Shown piece after piece: positions 28,389 to 37,527 of a stretch of 45,269 nucleotides of DNA. The notes below the pieces were generated by a model, which ran no database searches, was not told the DNA's origin, and worked only from the letters and a program-made list of their open reading frames with translations. Location: assembly GCA_021323795.1 (NCBI GenBank), contig JAJPKH010000117.1, positions 1 to 45,269 of the forward strand. The letters are read 5' to 3'. This DNA comes from Acidiferrobacteraceae bacterium (GTDB taxonomy: Bacteria; Pseudomonadota; Gammaproteobacteria; Acidiferrobacterales; Sulfurifustaceae). Position numbers and translations under genes: made by a program. Numbering within the stretch: position 1 is the stretch's first letter; each line of letters begins with the position of its first letter.

Positions 28389-29142
28389 TCCGCGCCGCGT
28401 CGATCTGCTCGCCGGTAAAACCGAAACGGCGTTCGCGCGCGGCAAACCAAGCGAGGGCGGCGGCAAATTGCTCGCGATCGAAATCGGGCCACAGCACCGG
28501 GGTGAAATAAAGCTCCGTGTACGCGAGCTGCCATAGCAGGAAATTACTGATGCGCTGCTCGCCGCCGGTGCGGATGAAGAGATCGGGCTCGGGCAACGCG
28601 CCCGTCGCCAGACGCTGCTCCACCATTTCCGGCGTGATGCGCGCGGGATCGATGGCGCCGGAAACGGCGGCGCGCGCGAGCTCGGCGCACGCGCGCGTGA
28701 TGTCCCAGCGGCCGCCGTAGTTCGCCGCGATGCTGAGCGTCAACGCCGTATTGCCGCGCGTGAGCGCCTCCGCGGCGCGGATGCGTTCGACGATCTTGTC
28801 GCCGAAACGCGCGGTATCGCCGATGACCTGGAAGCGCACGCCGTTCTCGTGCAACCGCGCGACTTCCTGATCGAGCGCGGCGAGAAAAAGATCGAGCAGC
28901 AGTTCGACTTCTTGCGCGGGGCGGCGCCAGTTCTCGCTCGAGAAGGCGAAGAGCGTGAGATAGCGCACGCCGCTCTCCCCCGCCGCCTCCACCAGCTCGC
29001 GCACGCGCTCCCTGCCTTTGCGGTGACCGGCGACGCGCGGCAGGCCACGGCTCTTGGCCCAACGGCCGTTGCCGTCCATGATGACGGCGACATGGCGCGG
29101 GATGTTGCTCGCGCCGGCGGGATGGGGAGCGGAGCGTGTCAT
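28381..29142 (-). CDS. uppS: Undecaprenyl diphosphate synthase (cis-prenyltransferase)
   Basis: UppS condenses isopentenyl diphosphate units onto farnesyl diphosphate, giving the C55 carrier for peptidoglycan and O-antigen. The 253 residues have the catalytic region HVAVIMDGNGRWAK with the metal-binding aspartate, RVAGHRKG, YLTLFAFSSENW, and the C-terminal DLFIRTGGEQRISNF and YTELYF motifs. All signature residues are intact. It follows frr by 28 bases. Confidence 0.97.
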   Translation of the reverse strand: MTRSAPHPAGASNIPRHVAVIMDGNGRWAKSRGLPRVAGHRKGRERVRELVEAAGESGVRYLTLFAFSSENWRRPAQEVELLLDLFLAALDQEVARLHENGVRFQVIGDTARFGDKIVERIRAAEALTRGNTALTLSIAANYGGRWDITRACAELARAAVSGAIDPARITPEMVEQRLATGALPEPDLFIRTGGEQRISNFLLWQLAYTELYFTPVLWPDFDREQFAAALAWFAARERRFGFTGEQIDAARNA

Positions 29143-29170
29143 AAGGAATGAATCGCGAGATCAGCAGAAG

Positions 29171-29737
29171 TTAAATCTGCATGATCTCCTTTTCTTTCGC
29201 GGCGACCAGCTTGTCGACTTCGGCGATGGAGCGGTCGGTCATCTTCTGCACCGCGTCCTCGGCGCGCTTGTCGTCGTCCTCCGTGATCAGCTTTTTCTTC
29301 AACTGCTCCTTCAGGTGCTGATTGCTGTCGCGACGCACGTTGCGGATCGCGATCTTGGCGTTTTCGCCTTCCTTGTGCACGTGCTTGGTCAGCTCGCGCC
29401 GGCGCTCCTCCGTCAACGCGGGCAACGGCACGCGCAGCGTTTGACCGGCGGCCGCGGGATTGAGGCCGAGATCCGATTCGCGGATCGCCTTCTCGATCGC
29501 GCTCAACGAGCCTTTGTCGTACGGCGTGACCGTCAGCGTGCGCGCGTCGGCGGTACTGATATTCGCGAGCTGATTCAGCGGCGTCTTGGTGCCGTAGTAA
29601 TCGACGCGGACATGATCGAGGAGTCCCGCGTGCGCGCGCCCGGTTCGAATCTTGCCCAGATCGGTCTTCAGCGCCTCGATCGACTTCGCCATCCGGGCTT
29701 CGGCATCCTTCTTGATCTGGTCCAGCGTTTGCGGCAT
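29171..29737 (-). CDS. frr: Ribosome recycling factor
   Basis: RRF splits post-termination ribosomes together with EF-G. The 188 residues (E. coli 185) have the two-domain arrangement: helical-bundle segments [20 protein letters not shown] and [18 protein letters not shown]-type, and the beta domain [16 protein letters not shown]. The ATG at 29737 lies 4 bases after the pyrH stop. Confidence 0.97.
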   Translation of the reverse strand: MPQTLDQIKKDAEARMAKSIEALKTDLGKIRTGRAHAGLLDHVRVDYYGTKTPLNQLANISTADARTLTVTPYDKGSLSAIEKAIRESDLGLNPAAAGQTLRVPLPALTEERRRELTKHVHKEGENAKIAIRNVRRDSNQHLKEQLKKKLITEDDDKRAEDAVQKMTDRSIAEVDKLVAAKEKEIMQI

Positions 29738-29741
29738 GGCT

Positions 29742-30470
29742 TCACCCCTTAAGCAAGGTACCCTCGGGTTCCCCGCGCAAAATGCGCAGCATCGCCCCGG
29801 GCTTATTCATATTAAAGACACGCACGGGCAGATTTTGATCCCGGCAGAGCGCGATGGCGGTCGCGTCCATGACGCCTACGCGCTCGGCCAGGGCTTGATT
29901 GTAGCTGATCTCGTCGTAACGTTTGGCGTTCGGGTGCTTCATCGGGTCGCGGTCGTAGACGCCGTCCACCTTGGTCGCCTTCAAGACGATCTCGGCGCCG
30001 ACTTCGGCGGCGCGCAAAGTCGCCGCTGTATCCGTCGTGAAGAACGGATTGCCCGTGCCCGCGGCGAATATCACCACGCGGCCGCTCTCGAGATGCCGCA
30101 GCGCCCGACGACGCACGTACGGCTCTACCACTTGATCCACTCGCAGAGCCGACTGCACGCGCACCGCAACCCCGGCCCGCTCGAGCGCGTCCTGCATCGC
30201 CAGCGCGTTGATCACGGTGGCGAGCATACCGATGTAGTCCGCCGAGGCGCGATCCATCCCTTCCGCCGCGGGGGCGACGCCGCGAAAAATATTACCGCCG
30301 CCGACGACGACGGCGATCTGCGCGCCGGCCGCCAGCGCCGCCTTCAGTTCCTGGGCGATGCGGTCGATGACGGCGCGATTGAGGCCGTGGCTATCGGACC
30401 CCATCAAGGCTTCGCCGCTCAACTTGAGCAGCACGCGTCGGTAAGCGAGCGGCTCTTTGGTGGTCACCAT
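29742..30470 (-). CDS. pyrH: Uridylate kinase (UMP kinase)
   Basis: PyrH phosphorylates UMP to UDP in pyrimidine synthesis, thereby supplying the UDP-sugars used by the lpx genes. The 242 residues of the amino-acid-kinase fold start with [15 protein letters not shown] and contain [15 protein letters not shown] and [24 protein letters not shown] lies about 7 bases before the ATG. A 141-base gap with a hairpin separates it from tsf. Confidence 0.97.
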   Translation of the reverse strand: MVTTKEPLAYRRVLLKLSGEALMGSDSHGLNRAVIDRIAQELKAALAAGAQIAVVVGGGNIFRGVAPAAEGMDRASADYIGMLATVINALAMQDALERAGVAVRVQSALRVDQVVEPYVRRRALRHLESGRVVIFAAGTGNPFFTTDTAATLRAAEVGAEIVLKATKVDGVYDRDPMKHPNAKRYDEISYNQALAERVGVMDATAIALCRDQNLPVRVFNMNKPGAMLRILRGEPEGTLLKG

Positions 30471-30573
30471 CGAAGCACCTGTGCTATCGCGTTAATTTTT
30501 CCCGCCGTCCTGGCACAGCGTCTCGACTTCGATCGACCCCGGCCCGCCATGTCCGTGGGCAAGCGTTTGCCGG

Positions 30574-30600
30574 CGCGGAGACAGATTAAGCGCCTCCGCG
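30574..30600. other. 7-bp hairpin in the tsf-pyrH gap
   Basis: CGCGGAG (30574-30580) pairs with CTCCGCG (30594-30600) around a 13-base loop, 12 bases after the tsf stop on the minus strand. No T-run follows, so it may be a processing or partial attenuation site between the rpsB-tsf part and pyrH. The rest of the 30471-30611 gap shows only an AT-rich patch before pyrH. Confidence 0.35.
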
Positions 30601-30611
30601 AAAACCTCGGC

Positions 30612-31499
30612 TCACTTGTTTACCTGCGCCATGACTTCGGCGGCGAAGTCGCCTTTGTTCTTTTCAATACCTTCGCCGACTTCGAAGCGGGCGAAACGCA
30701 CGACCTTGGCGCCCGCCGACTTAAGTAGTTTCTCAACCGTCGTATCGGGATCTTTCACGAACGCTTGTCCGAGCAGCGTGATTTCGTTTATGTACTTGTT
30801 GATCCGGCCCATGACCATTTTTTCGATGATCTCCTTGGGCTTGCCGCTCGCCGCCGCCTGCTCGGTGTAGATTTCCTTTTCCTTCGCCACCGTCGCGGCC
30901 GGCACTTGGTCGCGCGACACGTATTCGGGTTTGCTGGCCGCGATATGCATGGCGATGTCCTTCGCCAAACTCTCATCGCCGCCTTCAAGCTCGACCAGCA
31001 CGCCGATCTTGCGGGTGCTGTGCACATACGAACCGATGTGGCCCTTGGTGGTCGCGGCGTAGCGCACGAAACGGCGCACGCCGATATTCTCGCCCTGCTT
31101 CATGACCAGCGCCTCGCGCGCCTGCGCCACCGTCTCGGTTCCGGAATTGGCCGGCAGCGTGTAGAGCGCATCGACGTCCGCCGGATTACGCGCAGCGACG
31201 ACGGCCGCGACCGCGTTCGCGAAAGCGGAGAAATTGTCGCCCTTCGCCACGAAATCGGTCTCGCAATTGACTTCGGCGATCGCAGCGAGCTTGCGATCGG
31301 CGCTCACGTTAAGCCCGATCACGCCCTCCGCCGCCGTGCGCCCGGCCTTCTTCTCGACCTTCGCGCCCGCTTTCTTGCGCAGGAGGTCCGCCGCCGCTTC
31401 CATGTCGCCGCCGGTCTCGCTCAGCGCCTGCTTGCACTCCATCATGCCGAGACCCGTGCGCTCGCGCAGTTCCTTCACCTGTGTCGCTGAAATGCTCAT
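30612..31499 (-). CDS. tsf: Translation elongation factor Ts
   Basis: EF-Ts exchanges GDP for GTP on EF-Tu. The 295 residues start with the UBA-like helix [20 protein letters not shown]; the N-terminal and core domains follow with [15 protein letters not shown] and the family ending [15 protein letters not shown]. Length matches the gammaproteobacterial form (about 283-295). It is 22 bases downstream of rpsB, in the usual order. Confidence 0.97.
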   Translation of the reverse strand: MSISATQVKELRERTGLGMMECKQALSETGGDMEAAADLLRKKAGAKVEKKAGRTAAEGVIGLNVSADRKLAAIAEVNCETDFVAKGDNFSAFANAVAAVVAARNPADVDALYTLPANSGTETVAQAREALVMKQGENIGVRRFVRYAATTKGHIGSYVHSTRKIGVLVELEGGDESLAKDIAMHIAASKPEYVSRDQVPAATVAKEKEIYTEQAAASGKPKEIIEKMVMGRINKYINEITLLGQAFVKDPDTTVEKLLKSAGAKVVRFARFEVGEGIEKNKGDFAAEVMAQVNK

Positions 31500-31521
31500 G
31501 GCTTACTCCCACTTGCCGCCG

Positions 31522-32433
31522 TCATTCCGTTTCGTCGTCCGCGATAACGGCCGCCTTGCCGCTGGGACGCGCGCGGTTGCGCGCCGGGCGTTTCGCCGGC
31601 GCCGCTTCGCGCTTCGACTTCTCTGCGCCGTCCGCGGCGGCGACTTCGGCTTGCGCCGCGGCGCGGCGCTTCGGCGCCACCTTGACCTTCACCGCCTCTT
31701 CCTTGACCTCGACGAAATCTTCGTCGTCCTTGACCTCGGCGATCTCCATTTGCGTGCGCCCGTCGAGCACGGCGTCGCCGGCCGCCTGGGCGTAAAGGCG
31801 AATGGCGCGGATCGCGTCGTCGTTGCCGGGGATGATGTAATCGACGCCGTCGGGCTTGCAATTGGAATCGACCACGCCGACGACGGGAATGCCGAGCTTG
31901 TTGGCTTCGCTGATCGCGATGTATTCGTGACCGACGTCGATCACGAACAACGCGTCCGGCAACCCGGGCATGTCCTTGATGCCACCCAGGCTCTGTTCAA
32001 GCTTGACGCGCTCGCGCTCGAGGTTCAGCAGCTCCTTTTTGGAAAGCTTCTGCCCGCTCGTTTCATCGGCGAGAGTCGTTTCGAGCAACTTCAGCCGCTC
32101 GATGGATTTGCGCACCGTGCGGTAATTGGTCAACATGCCGCCGAGCCACCGGTGGTTGACGTAGGGTGCGCCGGCGCGGATCGCTTCTTCGCGAACGATC
32201 TCCTGCGCCTGTCGCTTGGTGCCGACAAAAAGCACCGTGCCCTTGTTCGCCGTAAGACGCCTGAGGAATTGCATCGCCTCCTGAAACAGAGGCAACGTTT
32301 TCTCGAGGTTGATGATGTGGATCTTGTTGCGCTCGCCGAAAATATAGGGGCGCATCTTGGGATGCCAGAAACGCGTCTGGTGGCCGAAATGCACGCCGGC
32401 CTCCAGCATCTGGCGCATGGTAACAGCGCTCAT
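31522..32433 (-). CDS. rpsB: 30S ribosomal protein S2 with extended C-terminus
   Basis: S2 is a late-assembling small-subunit protein that sits on S1. The first about 235 residues are standard ([58 protein letters not shown]). The last about 65 residues, from roughly 31530 to 31720, are an alanine-, lysine-, arginine- and glutamate-rich tail ending DDETE, not found in E. coli S2 (241 residues). GGAG lies 5 bases before the ATG. A structured leader of about 170 bases precedes it. Confidence 0.97.
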   Translation of the reverse strand: MSAVTMRQMLEAGVHFGHQTRFWHPKMRPYIFGERNKIHIINLEKTLPLFQEAMQFLRRLTANKGTVLFVGTKRQAQEIVREEAIRAGAPYVNHRWLGGMLTNYRTVRKSIERLKLLETTLADETSGQKLSKKELLNLERERVKLEQSLGGIKDMPGLPDALFVIDVGHEYIAISEANKLGIPVVGVVDSNCKPDGVDYIIPGNDDAIRAIRLYAQAAGDAVLDGRTQMEIAEVKDDEDFVEVKEEAVKVKVAPKRRAAAQAEVAAADGAEKSKREAAPAKRPARNRARPSGKAAVIADDETE

Positions 32434-32602
32434 CGTTGCTCCTATTGGGTTTTTCCGCCACGGATTCCGTGCATCGACCCGGCAGTCTCACGAAGACGCC
32501 AGGCACCCGGATGCACGCGCAAGAACCCGTGTGAGGGTTGATGTAACCCGCGACCTTCACGGCTCGGCCGCGGGAATTTCTCGTCGTTACTGGCGACGAG
32601 GG
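32434..32602 (-). promoter_or_regulatory. Structured rpsB mRNA leader, candidate S2 autoregulatory region
   Basis: From the predicted start near 32602 to the rpsB ATG the leader can form three stacked stems: CTCGTCG/CGACGAG (32580-32600), CCCGCG/CGCGGG (32547-32574) and AACCC/GGGTT (32524-32539). In E. coli and relatives the rpsB leader is a known target of S2 feedback; similarity here is by position and structure, not sequence. GGAG before the start is the ribosome site. Confidence 0.5.
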
Positions 32603-32608
32603 CCCGCA

Positions 32609-32638
32609 CTTATACCACAATGTCAGGCGCTTAAACAA
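32609..32638 (-). promoter_or_regulatory. Predicted rpsB-tsf promoter
   Basis: On the minus strand TTGTTT (32638-32633) and TATAAG (32614-32609) are spaced by 18 bases. The -35 hexamer is the inner end of one arm of the 16-bp inverted repeat. Confidence 0.55.
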
Positions 32639-32686
32639 TGAGAATCAAGGAGTTTGGTGCGCGCAGCCCTTTGTTTAAGCGCCTGA
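32623..32686. repeat. 16-bp perfect inverted repeat between rpsB and map
   Basis: TCAGGCGCTTAAACAA (32623-32638) and TTGTTTAAGCGCCTGA (32671-32686) are exact reverse complements separated by 32 bases. Each arm supplies the -35 box of the outward promoter on its side. The structure is a candidate operator for co-control of rpsB-tsf and map-glnD, or a promoter duplication by inversion. Confidence 0.85.
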
Positions 32687-32698
32687 ATGACCGACAAT
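32671..32698 (+). promoter_or_regulatory. Predicted map-glnD promoter
   Basis: TTGTTT (32671-32676) mirrors the rpsB -35 box; GACAAT (32693-32698), 16 bases on, matches the -10 consensus at 4 of 6 positions. A start near 32705 would leave only about 7 untranslated bases before the map ATG. Confidence 0.4.
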
Positions 32699-32711
32699 AG
32701 CCGTCTGCTTT

Positions 32712-33476
32712 ATGTCCGCGACGATCAAAACCCCGGAGGAGATCGAAAAAATGCGCCTGGCCGGCCGCTTGGCCGCCGACGTGCTCGACATGATTGCGCC
32801 CCATGTGGTGGCCGGCGTTACCACCGGCGAGCTCGATCGCATCTGCCACGACTATATTGTCAACAAGCAACAGGCGATTCCGGCGCCGCTCAATTACAAA
32901 GGCTTTCCGAAGTCGATCTGCACCTCGGTGAATCATCAGGTATGCCACGGCATCCCCGGCGAGAAGCGGTTGAAAAAGGGCGACATCATCAACATCGACG
33001 TCACCGTCATCAAGGACGGTTATCACGGCGATACCAGCCGGATGTACTTCATCGGCGAACCGCCGATCCAGGCGCGCCGGTTGGTGCAAGTCACGCGGGA
33101 GTGCATGTATCTCGGCATTGAACAGGTGCGCCCGGGGGCACGGCTTGGAGACATCGGCCACGCGATCCAGACGCATGCGGAGCGCAACGGCTTCTCGGTG
33201 GTACGCGAATATTGCGGTCACGGGATCGGCCGGGTATTTCACGAAGACCCGCAAGTCCTGCACTACGGCCGCCCCGGCACCGGCGAAGAGCTGGTCCCCG
33301 GAATGACTTTCACCGTGGAGCCGATGATCAACGCCGGCCGCCCGGAAGTAAAACTGCTGCCGGACAACTGGACGGTCGTCACGCGCGATCACTCGCTCTC
33401 CGCGCAGTGGGAGCACACCGTCCTCGTCACGGAAACGGGGCACGAAATACTCACCCGCTCGCCGGGCGCGTCATGA
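32712..33476 (+). CDS. map: Type I methionine aminopeptidase
   Basis: Map removes the initiator methionine from nascent proteins. The 254 residues have all five metal ligands in context: two aspartates in INIDVTVIKDGYHGDTSR, the histidine in YCGHGIGR, and glutamates in FTVEPM and WEHTVLVTE. NHQVCHGIPG is also typical. No ribosome site is visible before the ATG, which agrees with the short or absent leader. It is divergent from rpsB and coupled to glnD by ATGA, as in E. coli. Confidence 0.97.
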   Translation: MSATIKTPEEIEKMRLAGRLAADVLDMIAPHVVAGVTTGELDRICHDYIVNKQQAIPAPLNYKGFPKSICTSVNHQVCHGIPGEKRLKKGDIINIDVTVIKDGYHGDTSRMYFIGEPPIQARRLVQVTRECMYLGIEQVRPGARLGDIGHAIQTHAERNGFSVVREYCGHGIGRVFHEDPQVLHYGRPGTGEELVPGMTFTVEPMINAGRPEVKLLPDNWTVVTRDHSLSAQWEHTVLVTETGHEILTRSPGAS

Positions 33477-36172
33477 GCGCGCGGCTCGGCAAGGACCTGG
33501 TCCTCGATACCGCGGCGCTCGATCGCGCCTTAGCGCAATCGAACGAACCGCTCGCCGTTTTCCGCACCGCCCTGCACGACGCGCGCGAAGCGCTGAAGCG
33601 CCATTACCTCGACGAACCGCGCCAGGCGTCCCATCTCGTCACGCTGCAAGCCTGGCTGGTCGACGAGCTCCTGGTTCGCGCCTGGAGCCAACATACCGCC
33701 CTCGCCCCGAAGCGGCTGCCGCTCGCGCTCGTTGCCGTCGGCGGCTACGGCCGCGGCGAGCTGCATCCGGCGTCGGACGTGGACATTCTGATTCTGCTGA
33801 AGAAGAGCTCGCCCAAAGCCGGTCCGTTCATCGAATCGTTCGTGCGTTTTCTGTGGGATATGGGGCTCGAGATCGGACACAGCGTGCGCAGCATAAAAGA
33901 GTGCGTGCACGAGGCGAAAGGCGACGTCACGATCGCGACCAACTTGATGGAGACTCGCCTGCTCGCCGGCGACGCCGCGCTCTTCAGGAAAATGCGCAAG
34001 CTCACCAGCCCGAGGAAAATATGGCCGAGCGCGAAATTCTTCGCGGCCAAGCGCGAGGAGCAGCGCGAGCGCCATCTGCGTTTCGACGACACCGCGTACA
34101 ACCTCGAGCCGAACATCAAGGAAGGGCCCGGCGGCCTGCGCGACATCCAGATGATCTCGTGGGTCACGCAACGGCATTTCAACACCCAGTCGCTGCACGA
34201 GCTGGTCGAGCACGGCTTCCTGAGCGAGCAGGAGTACCGCACGCTCATGCGCGGTCGCGAGTTGCTCTGGCAGATCCGCTGCGGCCTGCACTATCTCGCC
34301 GGACGCCGCGAGGAGCGGCTGCTGTTCGATCATCAGCGCGCGCTCGCGAAGCTCTTCGGCTATCGCGATCGGCCCGGCGCGCTCGCGGTCGAGCTGTTCA
34401 TGAAGCGCTATTACCGCACCATCAAAGAGCTGTCCGTGCTGAACGAAATCTTATTGCAGCACTTCGATGAAGCGATTCTGACGCGCGGGCGCGCCAAGAT
34501 CGTTCCGCTCAACCGGCGCTTTCAATCGCACAACGGTTTTCTCGAAGTGCGCAACGCGCGCGTCTTCGAGCGCCACCCGTTCGCGCTGCTCGAGCTGTTT
34601 CACCTGATGCAGCTGCATCCGGAGCTCAAGGGCGTTCGCGCCGACACCATCCGGCTGGTGCGCGCCAACCTGCACCGCATCAACCCGGGATTCCGGCGCG
34701 ACATCGCCTGCCGCAGCCTGTTCATGGAAATCCTGCGCGCGCCGCAGGGCATCACGCACGAATTCCGCCGCATGGCCCGTTACGGCGTGCTCGGGCGCTA
34801 CCTCCCGGCCTTTGGCCGCATCGTCGGGCAGATGCAGCATGACCTGTTCCATGTCTATACCGTGGACCAGCATTCGCTGTTCGTGCTGCGCAACCTGCGC
34901 CGGTTCATGCTGGCGCAGCATCAGCATGAATTTCCGCTGGCGAGCGCCATCGCCCAGGGCCTGGTGAAGCGCGAGCGGTTGTACCTCGCCGGCCTGTTCC
35001 ACGATATCGCCAAGGGTCGCGGCGGGGACCATTCCGTTCTCGGCGAGCAGGACGCGGAAGCGTTCTGCCGCCTGCATCAAATGAGCGAATACGACACGCG
35101 GCTGGTGCAATGGCTGGTGCGCTACCACCTGTTGATGTCCGAAACCGCGCAACGCCAGGACATCTTCGATCCGCAGGTGGTGCGCCGCTTCGCCGAGCAA
35201 GTGGGCGACAAGGAGCGCCTGGATAATTTGTACCTGCTCACCGTCGCCGACATGCGCGGCACCAGCCCCAAGGTGTGGAACATGTGGCGCGACCGGTTGC
35301 TCTCCATGCTTTACCATTCGACCTTGCACGAGCTGCGCATGGGCGTGGCGAAGCCGCTCGACCTCGAGGCACGCGTTAAGGACTTGCGCGCGGAAGTGAT
35401 CCGGCGGCTCGCCGCCAAAGGTATCGCCGAATCCGTCGTCGAAGAGCACTTGGCGCGCATGGATACCGATTACTTCCTGCGCCACGACGCCGAAAGCCTC
35501 GCGTGGCATGCGGAAGTGATCATCGGCACGCCCGCATCCGAGCTTCCGCTCGTCGCCGTACGCTACCATCCGGAGGCCGGCGGCACCGTGATTCTCGTCT
35601 ATACGCCCGATCGCGACGGCCTGTTCGTGGACCTCACCGCCGGCATCGACCGGCTCAACCTGTCGATCTGGGACGCACGCATCCATACCACGCGCTACGG
35701 CTTTGCGCTCGACACTTACGTGGTGCTCGACCAGGACGGCAAGCCGATCACCGACGCGACCGAGCTGGCGCAGGTCCAGCGTGCGATGCGCGAGCAATTG
35801 CTGAACCCGCGTCCGGGTCGCGACGTTCATCACGCGCAGCTACCGCGCACCCTCAAGCATTTCCCCATCGAAACGCGCGTCACTTTCGGCGCAGCGCAGA
35901 ACGGTCAAACAACCGTCATGGAAGTGACCGCGCAAGACCGCCCGGGCCTGCTTTACCAGGTCGCGCTCGCGCTCGTCGCGTGCAAGGTGCGGCTCGTCAC
36001 GGCGAAGGTCGCGACGTTCGGCGAGCGCGCGGAGGATATTTTCTTCGTGCTGACTCGCGACGGCCAGCTGGTCAACGACCCGGCGCTGCAAAAATCCCTC
36101 GCGCGCGAAATCGCCCAGCGCCTCGACCCGCCGCCGGCCGCGCTTCCGGAAGTTAGATCGCTCCAGGCATGA
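33473..36172 (+). CDS. glnD: Bifunctional uridylyltransferase/uridylyl-removing enzyme GlnD
   Basis: GlnD senses glutamine and adds or removes UMP on PII proteins, steering nitrogen assimilation. From the ATG at 33473 (ATGA with the map stop) it has 899 residues. The nucleotidyltransferase motif GGYGRGELHPASDVDIL is at 90-106; the HD hydrolase site is in LAGLFHDIAKGRGGDHS; two C-terminal ACT domains follow (VYTPDRDGLFVDLTAGIDR and VTAQDRPGLLYQVALAL). All activities appear intact. No glnB lies in the window. A frame from 33212 overlaps map and is rejected. Confidence 0.97.
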   Translation: MSARLGKDLVLDTAALDRALAQSNEPLAVFRTALHDAREALKRHYLDEPRQASHLVTLQAWLVDELLVRAWSQHTALAPKRLPLALVAVGGYGRGELHPASDVDILILLKKSSPKAGPFIESFVRFLWDMGLEIGHSVRSIKECVHEAKGDVTIATNLMETRLLAGDAALFRKMRKLTSPRKIWPSAKFFAAKREEQRERHLRFDDTAYNLEPNIKEGPGGLRDIQMISWVTQRHFNTQSLHELVEHGFLSEQEYRTLMRGRELLWQIRCGLHYLAGRREERLLFDHQRALAKLFGYRDRPGALAVELFMKRYYRTIKELSVLNEILLQHFDEAILTRGRAKIVPLNRRFQSHNGFLEVRNARVFERHPFALLELFHLMQLHPELKGVRADTIRLVRANLHRINPGFRRDIACRSLFMEILRAPQGITHEFRRMARYGVLGRYLPAFGRIVGQMQHDLFHVYTVDQHSLFVLRNLRRFMLAQHQHEFPLASAIAQGLVKRERLYLAGLFHDIAKGRGGDHSVLGEQDAEAFCRLHQMSEYDTRLVQWLVRYHLLMSETAQRQDIFDPQVVRRFAEQVGDKERLDNLYLLTVADMRGTSPKVWNMWRDRLLSMLYHSTLHELRMGVAKPLDLEARVKDLRAEVIRRLAAKGIAESVVEEHLARMDTDYFLRHDAESLAWHAEVIIGTPASELPLVAVRYHPEAGGTVILVYTPDRDGLFVDLTAGIDRLNLSIWDARIHTTRYGFALDTYVVLDQDGKPITDATELAQVQRAMREQLLNPRPGRDVHHAQLPRTLKHFPIETRVTFGAAQNGQTTVMEVTAQDRPGLLYQVALALVACKVRLVTAKVATFGERAEDIFFVLTRDGQLVNDPALQKSLAREIAQRLDPPPAALPEVRSLQA

Positions 36173-36178
36173 ATCGCG

Positions 36179-36253
36179 ACCGCGCGAAGCGCGGTACGGT
36201 CGGGTTTCAGCTATTACATCGACAATCGCAGGAGCCGCGCGAACGCGCGGCTC
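36179..36253. terminator. Two hairpins between convergent glnD and amiC
   Basis: ACCGCGC-GAA-GCGCGGT (36179-36195) directly follows the glnD stop and is trailed by GGGTTTC. GAGCCGCGCG-AA-CGCGCGGCTC (36232-36253) sits 2 bases from the amiC stop. The second is a perfect 10-bp stem and lacks a T-run on either side. Together they probably end both transcripts. Confidence 0.55.
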
Positions 36254-36255
36254 AT

Positions 36256-37527
36256 TCACCGACTCACTACGGCACTCCCACCGCGCGATGCACTCTCGCC
36301 TTGCGCGAGCGCCGTCCCCCGACTCGGCGAACGGTTGGCCGCCGTGGCCGAACCGCCGGCGTTGCGCACCGCGTAGCGCTCGATGCCCTGAAAGATCCCT
36401 TGCGCCATCTGGCGCTGGAAACGCGCGCTGCGCAGCTTCTTCTCTTCGGCCGGATTGGAAATGAAAGCGGTCTCGATGAGCACCGACGGTATGTCGGGCG
36501 CCTTCAGCACCGCGAAGCCGGCCTGGCGCACGTGCGTCGTATGAATGGGCCCGACACGTCGCAGTTCGGACAACAGATCCCCGCCGAACATGAGGCTGTC
36601 CTGGATGGTCTTGGTGTGCGACAGATCCAGCAGCACCTTGGCGAGGACCTCGTCCTTGTCGTTCAGCGTCACGCCGCCGATCAAGTCCGCGGCATTTTCC
36701 TTTTCCGCGAGCTGGCGCGCCATCGCGTCGGTCGCGCCTTTTTCGGAGAGCGCGTAGACCGACGAGCCGGATGCCTGTCGCCCGGGCACGGCATCGGCGT
36801 GGATCGAGATGAACAAGTCGGCGCGATGGGCGCGCGCTTTCGAAAAACGGTTTTGCAAACCGACGTAATAATCGCCGTCGCGAATCAGCAACGCGCGCAT
36901 GCCCGGTTTCTGATTGACGAGGCGCGCGAGCTCGCGCGCGATCGCGAGCGTCACGTCTTTCTCCCGCGTGCGGTAACGCCGCCCGAGGGCGCCCGGGTCT
37001 TCGCCGCCGTGGCCGGCGTCAATGGCGACAACGAACGCTTTCGGAGCGGCCGGGCGCGCGGGGGCGCGCTTCGGTTCGCGCACGGGCGGAGATTCCGGTT
37101 GAAGCGCGGCCTTGCTCTCCTCCTCGACCGCGTTGCTGTCGAGCAGGTCGATGACCAAGCGATGCCCGTATTGTCCGGCCGGCCCGAGCACGAAGGTGCG
37201 GGGCTGCGCCGGTGCTTTCAGATCGAGGACGATCCGCAGCGTCCCGCCTTCGGGCTTGCCGGTTCGAACCGCGGCGAGCAACGAACCGCTCGAGTCGAGC
37301 TCCGGCAGCGGGCTACTCAACTCGGCGTCGTCGAGGTCGATGACGACCCGGTCGGGATCGGTCAGGACGAATACCCGGTGCTCGAGCGGGCCGCTCAAAT
37401 CGAAAACCAGCCGCGTGTGATCGGGCGCGCGCCATTGCCGCAGATTGTGGACGGCGACGGCGGCGTCGGCGATGAAGGATGTGAAGTAAAGCAGAGAGAA
37501 TAAAACAGCGGCCCGGAGGAGCTTCAT
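36256..37527 (-). CDS. N-acetylmuramoyl-L-alanine amidase, AmiB/AmiC type
   Basis: This periplasmic zinc amidase cuts peptide side chains from septal peptidoglycan so that daughter cells separate. From the ATG at 37527 (ATGA with tsaE) the 423 residues comprise a signal peptide (KLLRAAVLFSLLYFTSFIA), an AMIN domain (about 25-115; VHNLRQWRAPDHTRLVFDL), a linker and an Amidase_3 domain with VAIDAGHGGEDPGALG, the second histidine in FISIHADA and the glutamate in VLIETAFISNPAEE. No LysM is seen at the C-terminus. In E. coli mutL follows amiB; here the convergent glnD does. Confidence 0.94.
   Translation of the reverse strand: MKLLRAAVLFSLLYFTSFIADAAVAVHNLRQWRAPDHTRLVFDLSGPLEHRVFVLTDPDRVVIDLDDAELSSPLPELDSSGSLLAAVRTGKPEGGTLRIVLDLKAPAQPRTFVLGPAGQYGHRLVIDLLDSNAVEEESKAALQPESPPVREPKRAPARPAAPKAFVVAIDAGHGGEDPGALGRRYRTREKDVTLAIARELARLVNQKPGMRALLIRDGDYYVGLQNRFSKARAHRADLFISIHADAVPGRQASGSSVYALSEKGATDAMARQLAEKENAADLIGGVTLNDKDEVLAKVLLDLSHTKTIQDSLMFGGDLLSELRRVGPIHTTHVRQAGFAVLKAPDIPSVLIETAFISNPAEEKKLRSARFQRQMAQGIFQGIERYAVRNAGGSATAANRSPSRGTALAQGESASRGGSAVVSR

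Noticed and set aside
33212-33472. N-terminal extension of glnD through map
   Set aside because: It is antiparallel in quality to the real frame: no GlnD homology and fully overlaps map.
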